64,000 bases of DNA from Dermatophilaceae bacterium Soc4.6 (GTDB lineage: Bacteria; Actinomycetota; Actinomycetes; Actinomycetales; Dermatophilaceae). The notes under the pieces were generated by a model, which was not told where the DNA came from, did not search any database, and worked only from the letters and a program-made list of their open reading frames with translations. Shown piece by piece: positions 18,859 through 28,571 of the stretch. The stretch covers positions 2,790,001-2,854,000 of the forward strand of contig JAZGVH010000002.1 of assembly GCA_039889245.1 (NCBI GenBank), read 5' to 3'. A program made the translations under genes and the position numbers. Numbering within the stretch: position 1 is the stretch's first letter; every line of letters begins with the position of its first letter.

Positions 18859-19405
18859 CGGCGGCAGCGCCCGGCCTGGGTGCCGCGAGCGCCGTGTAGG
18901 CGTTGCCGAGCACGAGGTCGACGGAGGCGTCGGCCCGACCGTCGACCACCGACTTCGCGCTGGGCAGCAGGCCCTTGGCCACAGCCGCGGCCGCCGCCCC
19001 GCTCTTGCCGTAGCGGAGCTCGCCGGGGCTGGTGAGCGTCTTCTTCAACGGGTCGTTGGACACCTTCCCGACGACGAACCCGCGGGCCTTCACCGCCCTG
19101 GCGGTGTCACCCGCGAGGCCGCTGCGGCTCGTGGCGTTGTAGACGTTGACCGTGATCTGGCCCGGGGTGGGGGCCTTGCTGACCGGCTTCGACTTCGCCG
19201 TCCCGGTGGTCTTGCCGGTCGCCGTCGCCGTGGTGCTCGAGGGAGGACAGCCCGACGCCCCGGCGGCCGCATCGGGCGTGTTGCGGTAGGACGACGCGAC
19301 GTAGAACGCGCCCACGAGCATGGCCACGACGACCAGGAGGGTGATGGCCGTCCGGCGCCGCCGGCGGGCACGTCGGGACGACGCCGACTCGACGACGTAG
19401 CTCAT
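18842..19405 (-). CDS. LytR C-terminal domain protein
   Basis: A 187-residue membrane-anchored protein: a basic N-terminus (RRARRRRRT), one membrane helix (AITLLVVVAMLVGAFYVASS), a Thr/Lys-rich linker, then the LytR_C domain (ITVNVYNATSRSGLAGDTA, ARGFVVGKVSNDP). These domains usually face the cell wall. The LCP enzyme part is absent. GAGGAG precedes the ATG. Its end overlaps aroQ tail to tail. Confidence 0.85.
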   Translation of the reverse strand: MSYVVESASSRRARRRRRTAITLLVVVAMLVGAFYVASSYRNTPDAAAGASGCPPSSTTATATGKTTGTAKSKPVSKAPTPGQITVNVYNATSRSGLAGDTARAVKARGFVVGKVSNDPLKKTLTSPGELRYGKSGAAAAAVAKGLLPSAKSVVDGRADASVDLVLGNAYTALAAPRPGAAAVTPGC

Positions 19406-19448
19406 GACGGCTCCTCTCGCGGGGCGGGGTCACCCGCCGGGTCAGGGG

Positions 19449-19745
19449 TCAGTCAAGCACGAGAACGCGGGCGTGCAGCGTGGCTCGCTGCTGGAGGGCG
19501 GCCCGCAGGGCCCGGTGCAGCCCGTCCTCGAGGTAGAGGTCGCCCCGCCAGTCGACGACGTGGGCAAAGAGGTCTCCGTAGAAGGTGGAGTCCTCGGCCA
19601 GCAGCATGTCGAGGTCGAGGTTGCGCTTGGTCGTCACGAGGTCCTGCAGCCGCACCATCCGGGGGGCGACGTCCGACCAGTCACGCGTCGTGACGAGGCC
19701 GTGGTCGGGATAGGGGCGGGAGTCGCCGACGGCCTTGAAGATCAC
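19449..19745 (-). CDS. Conserved small actinobacterial protein
   Basis: A 98-residue protein beginning IFKAVGDSRPYPDHGL and containing LLAEDSTFYGDLFAHVVDW and LYLEDGLHRALRAAL. I recognise it as a widespread actinobacterial family; databases have sometimes called relatives VapB-type antitoxins, but no PIN-domain toxin is adjacent, and the DGLHRA block looks more like a ParB-type fold. Function unknown. TAGACT lies 6 bases before the GTG, so it is leaderless. Confidence 0.7.
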   Translation of the reverse strand: MIFKAVGDSRPYPDHGLVTTRDWSDVAPRMVRLQDLVTTKRNLDLDMLLAEDSTFYGDLFAHVVDWRGDLYLEDGLHRALRAALQQRATLHARVLVLD

Positions 19746-19807
19746 CGCCGCAGTCTAGGGACGGCATCCGGCCCCCTCGGGCCGACGCCCTGACTAGAGT
19801 TCGAATC

Positions 19808-21445
<1,638 letters not shown>

Positions 21446-21553
21446 GCGAGAGAGATCAAGGCCTAGTCCTTTCGCCTCGAATGCTGGCGACGAGGAAACT
21501 CGTCGACCTCATTCGCCGGACCAGCAGTGCTCGACGCCGCTAGGTTGACCTGC

Positions 21554-22456
21554 ATGTCCTCCTCCATCGACGACCGGACGCTGCCTGGCCAGACCCCGGA
21601 GTCGCCGGCCGGCCTGCTCGTGCGCCTGCGGGGGCTGCGGCCGTCCCTGTCTCCCGCCGAGGACCGCGTCGCGGTCTGCGTCCTCGCTGACGCGCGAGCC
21701 ACGGCGGCCCTGACCATCAGCGAGCTCGCCGTCCAGGCCTCCACCTCGGAGACGACCGTCCTGCGCTTCTGCAAGCGGCTCGGCCTGCCCGGCTACCCGC
21801 AGCTGCGCCTCGCGCTCGCCGCGGAGTCGGCCCAGCCCCGCTCGCGAGTCGTGGCCGACACCGACATCCACGAGGGCGACTCGATCGACGACATCATCGT
21901 GAAGGTCGCCTTCGTCGACGCCAGCGCGGTGGAGGAGACCGCGGCCCAGCTCGACCGGTTGGCCCTCGAGCGGGCGGCCGATGCGATCGCGGGGGCCAGC
22001 CGGGTCGACATCTACGGCGTCGGGGCCAGCGCCACCGTCGGCGCCGACGCGCAGCAGAAGCTGCACCGCATCGGGGTCGTGTCCTTCGCGTGGAACGACC
22101 CGCACATCTGCCTGACCAGCGCGGCGCTCCTGCGCGCCGGTGACGTGGCCATCGGCATCTCGCACTCGGGCACGACCCGTGAGACCGTCGAGGCGATCGC
22201 CGCCGCCAAGTCCCGCGGGGCCACGACCGTGGCCCTGACCAACTTCCCGCTCTCACGGCTGGCTCGCGACGCCGACATCGTGCTCCTGACGGCCGCACGG
22301 GAGATGCCGATGCGCTCCGGCGCCACGGCCAGCCGCATCGCGGCGCTCACCGTGATCGACTGCCTCTACATCGCGGTGGCCCACCGTGACCTGGCCCGGG
22401 TGCAGGCGGCCGTCGCCGAGACCCGCGCCGCGGTGGCTGGGCACCGGGTCGACTGA
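21554..22456 (+). CDS. RpiR/MurR-family transcriptional regulator
   Basis: A 300-residue regulator with an HTH_6 domain (about 20-90; TISELAVQASTSETTVLRFC) and a SIS sugar-phosphate-binding domain (ALERAADAIAGASRVDIYGV, ISHSGTTRETVEAI). Directly upstream of murQ, it is probably the N-acetylmuramate-6-phosphate-responsive switch. The ATG at 21554 is chosen over 21527 because TAGGTT lies 7 bases before it. Confidence 0.92.
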   Translation: MSSSIDDRTLPGQTPESPAGLLVRLRGLRPSLSPAEDRVAVCVLADARATAALTISELAVQASTSETTVLRFCKRLGLPGYPQLRLALAAESAQPRSRVVADTDIHEGDSIDDIIVKVAFVDASAVEETAAQLDRLALERAADAIAGASRVDIYGVGASATVGADAQQKLHRIGVVSFAWNDPHICLTSAALLRAGDVAIGISHSGTTRETVEAIAAAKSRGATTVALTNFPLSRLARDADIVLLTAAREMPMRSGATASRIAALTVIDCLYIAVAHRDLARVQAAVAETRAAVAGHRVD

Positions 22457-22486
22457 CGCCGGGTCGACTGACCGAAGCAGTCCATG

Positions 22487-22556
22487 CTGCGGACAGTCCG
22501 CTGCCCGAGGTAATGCATTGACCTCATTGACGGGCCTGGCAGACAGAAACTAACCT
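22487..22556 (+). promoter_or_regulatory. murQ promoter with candidate MurR operators
   Basis: A -35 TTGACG (22527-22532), an 18-base spacer and -10 TAACCT (22551-22556) form a good promoter. Upstream are CGGACAGTCCG (near 22493-22503, perfect palindrome) and the near-palindrome AGGTAATGCATTGACCT (about 22508-22524), which are candidate sites for the RpiR-type regulator. Confidence 0.5.
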
Positions 22557-22584
22557 CAGGGAGGGATACCAGGAGGTGGGCGAG

Positions 22585-23571
22585 GTGGACGAGGTGACAG
22601 TCAGCGCGCCCACCGAGGAACGCAACACCGCGTCGCACGACCTCGACCGCGGGTCGGCCCTCGAGATCCTGACCCTGCTCAACCAGGCCGACGCGCAGGT
22701 GGCCCCGGCCGTCGCGCCGACCCTTCCCGAGCTGGCGCGCCTCGTCGACGCGACGGTCGAGCGCATCCGCGCCGGCGGGTCGGTGCACTACGTCGGGGCC
22801 GGCACGTCGGGGCGGCTCGCCGTGCTCGACGCCGCCGAGCTGCGCCCCACGTTCAACGTGCCTCCGGGTGTGGTCCTCGCCCACCACGCCGGCGGCCACG
22901 AGGCCCTCGTCGACGCCGTCGAGGGGGTCGAGGACGACCTCGAGGCCGGGCGGCTGGCCCTGGCCGGGGTGGCCCAGCACGACGTCGTCGTCGCGCTGAC
23001 GGCCTCGGGCAGGACTCCCTACGTGCAGGGGGCCCTCGAGGTGGCACGCGAGCGCGGCGCCCTCACTGCCCTGGTGACGGCCAACCCGCGGGCCGAGCTG
23101 GCCTGGCTCGCCGACCACCTGATCGCCCCCGACACCGGGGCCGAGGTCGTCACCGGGTCGACGCGGCTGAAGGCCGGCACGGCCCAGAAGCTCGTGCTCA
23201 ACGGCTTCTCGACCGCCGTCATGGTGCGGCTCGGCCACACCTTCGGCAACCTGATGGTCGACGTCGTCGCCACCAACGCCAAGCTCCGGGGGCGGGTGGT
23301 GCGCATCCTCTGCGAGGCGGCGGGCGTCGACGACGTCTCCGCCCGCGCCGCCCTGCGGGCTGCCGACGGCGAGCTCAAGCCGGCCCTGCTGTGCCTGCTG
23401 GCCGATGTGCCGGTCACGGCCGCCCGCTCGGCCCTCCTGCAGCACGGCGGGATCCTCGCCGCCGCCCTCGCCGCTCTCCTCGCCACCGGGGCCACCGGGG
23501 CCACCGAGGTCACCGAGGTCACCGAGGTCACCGAGATGGCCGGGGGGCTGGCTCCGGCGCTCGTCTCCTAG
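22585..23571 (+). CDS. murQ: N-acetylmuramic acid 6-phosphate etherase
   Basis: Cleaves the lactyl ether of MurNAc-6-P to give GlcNAc-6-P during cell-wall recycling. About 328 residues; TEERNTASHDLD at the start, VHYVGAGTSGRLAVLDAAEL and GSTRLKAGTAQKLVLNGFST are family signatures. Three in-frame GTG codons (22576, 22585, 22594) are possible; 22585 is best spaced from AGGAGG (22571-22576). The C-terminal region holds six 9-bp tandem repeats (23482-23535) coding ATG/VTE units. Confidence 0.94.
   Translation: MDEVTVSAPTEERNTASHDLDRGSALEILTLLNQADAQVAPAVAPTLPELARLVDATVERIRAGGSVHYVGAGTSGRLAVLDAAELRPTFNVPPGVVLAHHAGGHEALVDAVEGVEDDLEAGRLALAGVAQHDVVVALTASGRTPYVQGALEVARERGALTALVTANPRAELAWLADHLIAPDTGAEVVTGSTRLKAGTAQKLVLNGFSTAVMVRLGHTFGNLMVDVVATNAKLRGRVVRILCEAAGVDDVSARAALRAADGELKPALLCLLADVPVTAARSALLQHGGILAAALAALLATGATGATEVTEVTEVTEMAGGLAPALVS
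23482..23535 (+). repeat. Six 9-bp tandem repeats inside murQ
   Basis: Units GCCACCGGG, GCCACCGGG, GCCACCGAG and three GTCACCGAG follow one another in frame, coding Ala/Val-Thr-Gly/Glu. Copy-number change would add or remove three residues without shifting frame. Confidence 0.9.
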
Positions 23572-23601
23572 CCGCGCGGTGACCCCGCCCCGGCCCCGGA
23601 C

Positions 23602-24132
23602 TCACTCGGCGAGGTGGGCGTCGAGGCCGCTGACCACCCGCTCCAGCAGCCCCGCGAGCTGGGCGCGCTCGTCGCCGGACAGCGCGCTCAGCACGTCGGT
23701 CTCCACGAGGTCGGAACCGCGGACGACCTCGGTGAACAGCTCCCACCCGTCGGTCGTCAGCCGCACGAGGACACGGGTGCGGTTGGCTGGGTCGGTCTCG
23801 CGCGACACCAGCCCGCGCGCGGTCATGCGGTCGAGGCGGTGGGTCATCGACGACGGGGCCACGCTCGCTGCCTCGGCCAGGGCAGAGGGGGTGAGGGCCG
23901 TCCCCTCCGCCGCCATGGCCAGGCTCGACAGGACGGTCCACTCGCCCTGGCTGAGGTGCAGGTCGACCATCTGGGCGTCGTACCACTGGTTGAGCCGCCG
24001 GTGGAGGGCGTGGATGGCGGTGACCACGCGCTGCACGGTCTCCTCCCCCCCGGCAGCGACGTACGACGCGACGGCGGCGCGGTAGTACTCGCTGCTCGTG
24101 ATGATCTCGCCCTGGCTGCTCGCGGCTCTCAC
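23602..24132 (-). CDS. MarR-family regulator
   Basis: A 176-residue repressor. The winged helix reads TPSALAEAASVAPSSMTHRL and DRMTARGLVSRETDPANRTR, the family beta-wing. The start GTG has GAGAAG about 10 bases upstream; longer frames would read through the operator. It is divergent from an MFS exporter, the usual arrangement for drug-responsive MarR control. Confidence 0.88.
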   Translation of the reverse strand: MRAASSQGEIITSSEYYRAAVASYVAAGGEETVQRVVTAIHALHRRLNQWYDAQMVDLHLSQGEWTVLSSLAMAAEGTALTPSALAEAASVAPSSMTHRLDRMTARGLVSRETDPANRTRVLVRLTTDGWELFTEVVRGSDLVETDVLSALSGDERAQLAGLLERVVSGLDAHLAE

Positions 24133-24152
24133 GTGGTGAATCTTCTCATGGT

Positions 24153-24192
24153 AATATTTCGACGTCGAAGTATTGCTGTAGCAAGTCTTGCT
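24153..24192. promoter_or_regulatory. MarR operator: two palindromes in the divergent gap
   Basis: A 22-base palindrome (24153-24174, 20 of 22 positions symmetric) has the perfect core TTCGACGTCGAA with AATA/TATT flanks. A second palindrome, AGCAAGTCTTGCT (24180-24192), follows at once. Both lie between the MarR gene and the MFS gene and cover the likely MarR promoter, so binding would give autorepression and exporter repression. Confidence 0.65.
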
Positions 24193-24232
24193 GCGCACAC
24201 GTGTGGTGATCGGAAAGTCGTAGGTCAGAGGG

Positions 24233-25531
24233 ATGAAGCGTCGTCCGGTTGCCGTCGTCCTCGCCGGGTCGGTCGGGATGCTCGGGTGGGGGGCGGTGCT
24301 GCCCTACCAGTACGCCTACGCCGCGCAGACGCGCGGATGGGGCACCCTCGTGGCGGCTCTCGCGTCCAGCCTCTTCTCCGTCGCCGCGCTGGTCTCGGCG
24401 CCGCTCGGTGGCCGTCTCGCCGACCGGCACCCCCCGGTGCGCGTGGCCGTGGCGGCCAAGCTGGTCGCAGCCGTGGCCGGCGTCGTGCTGCTGCTGGCCG
24501 ACAGCCCGGTCGCCTTCCTCGTGGGCATGACCGTGCTCGGTCTCGGCATCACGGCCGCCCAGCCGGCCCAGTCGGTGCTGCTGCTGCGCTGGTCGGGTGC
24601 GGCCGACCGCCGCACCGTCTTCGCCTGGGCCTTCACGGGCTCGTCGGTCGGCATGGCGCTCGGCGCCCTCGTCGCCGCGCAGAGCGTTGATCTCCACCGG
24701 CTCGACGGTATGCAGGGGGCGTTCGCGCTCGCCGCCGGCGGGTTCGTGCTCTCCGCAGGCCTGCTCGCTCTCGCCGGGCGCGGTCTGGGCGCCGCCGTGC
24801 CCGCCGAGCCCGCCGACCTCGGGGGCCCGGGCGAGCCCGACCGCGACCCATCCGACTCGCCCGCCTCGACCGGCGCCGCCCTGCGCGCCGTCCTCGCCGT
24901 GCCGGCCCTGCGCTGGATCGCGGTCGTGACCGTCGCCATCTCGCTCGGTTTCTACGCGCAGTTCGAGTCGGGGCTGCCGGCCTTCGCCCTGACCGTGCTG
25001 CGGGTGCCCGAGCAGACGATCGGCCTGGCCGCCGCCGTCAACTGCCTGGTCATCGTCGCCCTGCAGATGCTCGTCGTCCGGCTGACCGCCGGCCGCCGGC
25101 CCGCCTCGATGCTCGCCGCTGTGGGGGTCATCTGGCTCGCCTGCTGGGGGCTGCTCGCCGTGGCGAGCGTCACCCCGGAGCTCGCCGCGACCCTCTTCGT
25201 GACGACCTTCGGCATCTTCGCCGTCGGCGAGACGCTCTTCGCGCCGCTGCTGGGGCCGCTCACCGCCGCCCACGCCCCGGCCGGCACGGCGGGCACGACC
25301 CTGGGCCTGCTCGCGGCCCTGCAGACGGGCGTCTCGGCCGCCGGTCCGCTGCTGGCGGCCGTGGCCCTCGGCACCGGTCACGGCGGCGTCTTCGTCGGGA
25401 TCCACGTGGTCGTGAGCGTCCTGGCCCTGCTTGCGGCGCTGCGTCTGCGCCGGGTGCTCGAGGTCACGGATGCGGCGCCGCCGAGCCTGCCCGAGTCGTT
25501 CGTTCCGCAGGGCGCCCCCGTCACCCCCTGA
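24233..25531 (+). CDS. MFS transporter, probable drug exporter
   Basis: A 432-residue, 12-helix major facilitator. LGGRLADRH between helices 2 and 3 is the MFS loop motif. A Gly/Ala/Asp-rich cytoplasmic loop divides the two halves near residues 185-215. A TAGGTC box lies 6 bases before the ATG. It is controlled by the divergent MarR gene. The substrate is unknown. Confidence 0.88.
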   Translation: MKRRPVAVVLAGSVGMLGWGAVLPYQYAYAAQTRGWGTLVAALASSLFSVAALVSAPLGGRLADRHPPVRVAVAAKLVAAVAGVVLLLADSPVAFLVGMTVLGLGITAAQPAQSVLLLRWSGAADRRTVFAWAFTGSSVGMALGALVAAQSVDLHRLDGMQGAFALAAGGFVLSAGLLALAGRGLGAAVPAEPADLGGPGEPDRDPSDSPASTGAALRAVLAVPALRWIAVVTVAISLGFYAQFESGLPAFALTVLRVPEQTIGLAAAVNCLVIVALQMLVVRLTAGRRPASMLAAVGVIWLACWGLLAVASVTPELAATLFVTTFGIFAVGETLFAPLLGPLTAAHAPAGTAGTTLGLLAALQTGVSAAGPLLAAVALGTGHGGVFVGIHVVVSVLALLAALRLRRVLEVTDAAPPSLPESFVPQGAPVTP

Positions 25532-25668
25532 CCCGGGTCTGCACCGGAATCACCCCGCATTCCTTCAAGACCTCACCAAGGGCATTGACGAGAGGCCGGG
25601 GGGCCGACACATTCAGGGCAGTCCGGGCCGCCACCCTGCCGGTCCCTGTCCCCCTCGAAGGAGCCTTC

Positions 25669-27714
25669 GTGAAACACCTCGTCACGGGTCTGACCGCGGT
25701 CGCGACCGTCGCTGCTGCCGCCCTCGTGCCAGCGCTCGCCGCACCGACCGCGCTGGGCGCCGGCGCGCCGCGCCCCGACCGCGCCACCCTCATGGGCGCC
25801 GCGCAGGCACGGGTCACCCAGCAGGGAAGGGCCCTGGGCCTGTCGGCGGGCGAGAGGCTCGTGGTCAAGGACGTCATCCGCGACGCCGACGGGGCGACGC
25901 ACGTGCGCTACAACCGCACCTTCGACGGGCTGCGGGTCATCGGGGGAGACCTGGTCGCCCACGAGGACAGCGCGGGAGCCGTGCGCAACGTGACCTGGAA
26001 CGCCTCGGGCACGGTCGCCGTCGCCTCGATCACGCCGACGCTGGCCACCGCGGCAGCGGTCGCGAAGGTCTCGGCCAGGGGTCTGCGCGAGGCGAAGACC
26101 CCCCGCGGTGAGCTCGTGGTCTACGCCGCCGCCGCCACCCCGGTGCTGGCCTACGACGTCGTCACGGAGGGCATCAAGCCCGACCAGACGCCGACCCGGC
26201 TGCACACCGTCGTGGACGCCCGCACGGGCCGGACCCTGACGAGCTGGGACGACATCAAGGAGGGCACCGGCAAGGGCATCTTCGTCGGCACCGTGCCGCT
26301 CGGCACGACCGGATCGGCGCCCAGCTTCACCATGAGGGACGTCCACGGGAACTTCGCCTCCGACCTGCGGGGCGCCACCACGGGCACCGGCACCACCTTC
26401 ACGGATGCCGACGACGTCTGGGGCAACAGCGCGATCAGCGACCGCGCCTCGGCCGCGGTCGACGCCCACTACGGCGCCGGGAAGACCTACGACTTCTACA
26501 ACACGGTGCTGGGCCGCGCCGGCATCTACAACACCGGCCTCGGCGTGCGCTCGCGCGTGCACTACGGCGACAACTACTCGAACGCCTTCTGGGACAGCAC
26601 CCAGATGACCTACGGCGACGGAGCGGGCAACACCCACCCGCTGGTCGAGCTCGACGTCGCCGGCCACGAGATGTCGCACGGTGTCACGGAGAACACCGCT
26701 GGCCTGGGCTACACGGGTGACGCAGGGGGCCTCAACGAGGCGACCTCCGACATCTTCGGCACTGCGGTCGAGTTCTACGCCAACAACCCCAACGACGTAC
26801 CGGACTACACCATCGGCGAGCTGATCAACATCAACGGCAACGGCACCCCCCTGCGCTACATGGACAAGCCGAGCAAGGACGGGGCGTCGAAGGACTGCTG
26901 GAGCAGCACCCTCGGCAGCCTCAACCCGCACTACTCCTCCGGCCCGCTCAACCACTGGTTCTACCTCGCCTCGGAGGGCTCGGGCGCCAAGACGATCAAC
27001 GGCGTCGCCTACAACAGCCCGACCTGCAACGCCTCCACCGTCACCGCCGTCGGTCGCGACAAGGCCGAGAAGATCTGGTACCGCACGCTGTCGACCTACC
27101 TGACCTCGAGCAGCAACTATGCCGCCGCCCGCAACGGCGCGATCAGGTCGGCCAAGGACCTCTACGCCAGCGACCCGACCGTGTGCACCAACATCGCGGC
27201 CTCGTTCTCCGCCATCGGCGTCCCCGCCGGTACGGAGGCCTGCGCGGCCACGGGTGGGACCGGCACCAACCTCCTGCTGAACCCCGGTTTCGAGTCGGGC
27301 AACGTCAGCTGGAGCGCGACGACCGGCTCCATCACCAGCAGCACCTCCCGGCCGGCTCACACCGGCTCGTGGAAGCTGTGGCTCGGAGGCAACGGGCGGA
27401 CGACCACCGAGTCGGGCCAGCAGACGGTCACGGTGCCGTCGACCGGCGCGCCGGCCCTGTCGTTCTGGCTGCGCACCGACACGTCCGAGAGCGGCACCAC
27501 CGCCTACGACACGATGAAGGTGCAGGTCGTCTCGGGCGCCACCACCACGACCCTGGCGACCTTCAGCAACGTCGGGACCAACGCGACCTACACCCAGAAG
27601 AGCTACTCGCTCGCGGCCTTCGCCGGGCAGTCGGTCACGGTCAAGTTCCTCATGACCGAGGACTCGTCGCTGCAGACCAGCTTCGTCGTCGACGACACGT
27701 CGGTCGCCAGCTGA
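25669..27714 (+). CDS. Secreted M4 (thermolysin-type) metalloprotease
   Basis: A 681-residue secreted protease. A Sec signal (HLVTGLTAVATVAAAALVPA) is followed by the FTP propeptide (about 40-200), the catalytic domain with zinc ligands HEMSH at 333-337 and Glu357 in GGLNEATSD, the M4 C-terminal domain with HYSSGPLNHWFY, and a C-terminal beta-sandwich (about 545-681; NPGFESGNVSWS, FVVDDTSV) resembling binding modules. GTG 25669 has GAAGGAG upstream; TTGACG at 25585-25590 with CACATT 17 bases on is a likely promoter. Should be active. Confidence 0.95.
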   Translation: MKHLVTGLTAVATVAAAALVPALAAPTALGAGAPRPDRATLMGAAQARVTQQGRALGLSAGERLVVKDVIRDADGATHVRYNRTFDGLRVIGGDLVAHEDSAGAVRNVTWNASGTVAVASITPTLATAAAVAKVSARGLREAKTPRGELVVYAAAATPVLAYDVVTEGIKPDQTPTRLHTVVDARTGRTLTSWDDIKEGTGKGIFVGTVPLGTTGSAPSFTMRDVHGNFASDLRGATTGTGTTFTDADDVWGNSAISDRASAAVDAHYGAGKTYDFYNTVLGRAGIYNTGLGVRSRVHYGDNYSNAFWDSTQMTYGDGAGNTHPLVELDVAGHEMSHGVTENTAGLGYTGDAGGLNEATSDIFGTAVEFYANNPNDVPDYTIGELININGNGTPLRYMDKPSKDGASKDCWSSTLGSLNPHYSSGPLNHWFYLASEGSGAKTINGVAYNSPTCNASTVTAVGRDKAEKIWYRTLSTYLTSSSNYAAARNGAIRSAKDLYASDPTVCTNIAASFSAIGVPAGTEACAATGGTGTNLLLNPGFESGNVSWSATTGSITSSTSRPAHTGSWKLWLGGNGRTTTESGQQTVTVPSTGAPALSFWLRTDTSESGTTAYDTMKVQVVSGATTTTLATFSNVGTNATYTQKSYSLAAFAGQSVTVKFLMTEDSSLQTSFVVDDTSVAS

Positions 27715-27746
27715 CCCCTGCTGACCTCTGGGCAGCCCCCACGATC

Positions 27747-27783
27747 GAGGCCGGTCGCCACCGCTGGGGTGGCGACCGGCCTC
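27747..27783 (+). terminator. Intrinsic terminator of the M4 protease
   Basis: A perfect 16-bp inverted repeat (27747-27762 and 27768-27783; core GGCCGGTCGCCACC) with loop GCTGG, 32 bases after the stop. The tract that follows is not T-rich, as usual in high-GC actinobacteria. Confidence 0.8.
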
Positions 27784-27803
27784 GTCGTCGTGGAACGGTC
27801 GTC

Positions 27804-27848
27804 GGTCAGCCGGGTCAGCCGGGTCAGCCGGGTCAGCCGGGTCAGCCG
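27804..27848. repeat. Five 9-bp tandem repeats GGTCAGCCG
   Basis: Five exact consecutive copies. On the minus strand the stop codon TGA of the adjacent lipoprotein gene lies in the last copy, so the repeat forms its 3' flank. Confidence 0.95.
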
Positions 27849-28342
27849 GGTGGGCAGAGGGTGCGCGAGGCGGGGTCGGCCCCGACCTCGGTGAGCAGCT
27901 CGCCGACCACGCTCGCCGTGCCCCGGGGGGCATCGGTCAGCCGCAGGGTCTGCCGGGAGGCGGGTGTCTGCACCGTCGTGACGAGCTCGTCGCTGACCCG
28001 CGCCGAGCTCGTGGGTGAGGGAGACGGCGCGGCAGCCAGCAGCGTGACCGCCTGCTCCAGGCGCCGCAGGGCGCCGGCGGTCAGACGACACGGCGCCCCC
28101 CGGCCGCGCTTCGTGGAGGGCTCCGCACGGCCGTCGGCCGCCACCGTGAGGCGGTCGGCGAACCCGGCGATGCCGCCGGTGCGCGCGAGCACCACGGGAA
28201 ACACGCCCTCCGGGGAGGGGGCCGGTGCGGAGGTGGCGGAGGTGGCCGAGGTGGCCGAGGTGGTGGTCGCCGTGGTGGCGCTGCCGCACCCCCCGATCAG
28301 GGCGGCCCCGACGGCGGCGGTGGCGAGCAGGTGTGGGCGCAT
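27842..28342 (-). CDS. Putative lipoprotein, unknown function
   Basis: A 166-residue exported protein: signal peptide PHLLATAAVGAALIGGC with lipobox LIGGC, then a Thr/Ser/Ala stretch coded by four 9-bp repeats (28231-28266), and a soluble domain containing GAPCRLTAGALRRLEQAV. The pattern of a conserved Cys near residue 90 and a CPP C-terminus suggests a disulfide. I do not recognise a family. The ATG at 28342 was chosen because the signal peptide begins there. Confidence 0.7.
   Translation of the reverse strand: MRPHLLATAAVGAALIGGCGSATTATTTSATSATSATSAPAPSPEGVFPVVLARTGGIAGFADRLTVAADGRAEPSTKRGRGAPCRLTAGALRRLEQAVTLLAAAPSPSPTSSARVSDELVTTVQTPASRQTLRLTDAPRGTASVVGELLTEVGADPASRTLCPPG
28231..28266 (-). 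repeat. Four 9-bp tandem repeats in the lipoprotein gene
   Basis: Plus-strand units GAGGTGGCG, GAGGTGGCC, GAGGTGGCC, GAGGTGGTG code Thr-Ser-Ala-like triplets after the lipidated Cys of the minus-strand lipoprotein. Confidence 0.85.
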
Positions 28343-28405
28343 GGCTCCATGCCAGCACAGACGAGGGCGGCTCCGCACGGCGGAGCCGCCCTCGTGAGGA
28401 CCTGC

Positions 28406-28493
28406 TGGCGGAGGATAGGGGATTTGAACCCCTGAGAGCTTTCACTCAACACGCTTTCCAAGCGTGCGCACTAGGCCACTATGCGAATCCTCC
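28406..28493 (-). tRNA. tRNA-Ser(GGA)
   Basis: Read on the minus strand, GGAGGAT pairs with ATCCTCC, then discriminator G and encoded CCA. The anticodon loop in CACGC-TTGGAAA-GCGTG gives GGA. The long variable arm and GGTTCAAATCC T-arm confirm class II serine. It reads UCC and UCU. Confidence 0.97.
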
Positions 28494-28571
28494 GTCGAGG
28501 AGGCTACCGGAGCAGGACGGTGCGGCCGTAATCGGGTGGCCGGTGTCGGTGGTCCCCCCCAGACTGCGGGG

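Noticed and set aside
19449-19745. VapB antitoxin of a toxin-antitoxin pair
   Set aside because: No PIN toxin gene adjoins it and the sequence lacks a clear AbrB/RHH DNA-binding pattern.
27804-27848. Possible CRISPR array
   Set aside because: Units are 9 bases with no spacers and no cas genes are nearby; it is a simple tandem repeat.
25573-27933. 786-codon minus-strand frame over the M4 protease
   Set aside because: Antisense to a protease with intact zinc site; no family pattern.
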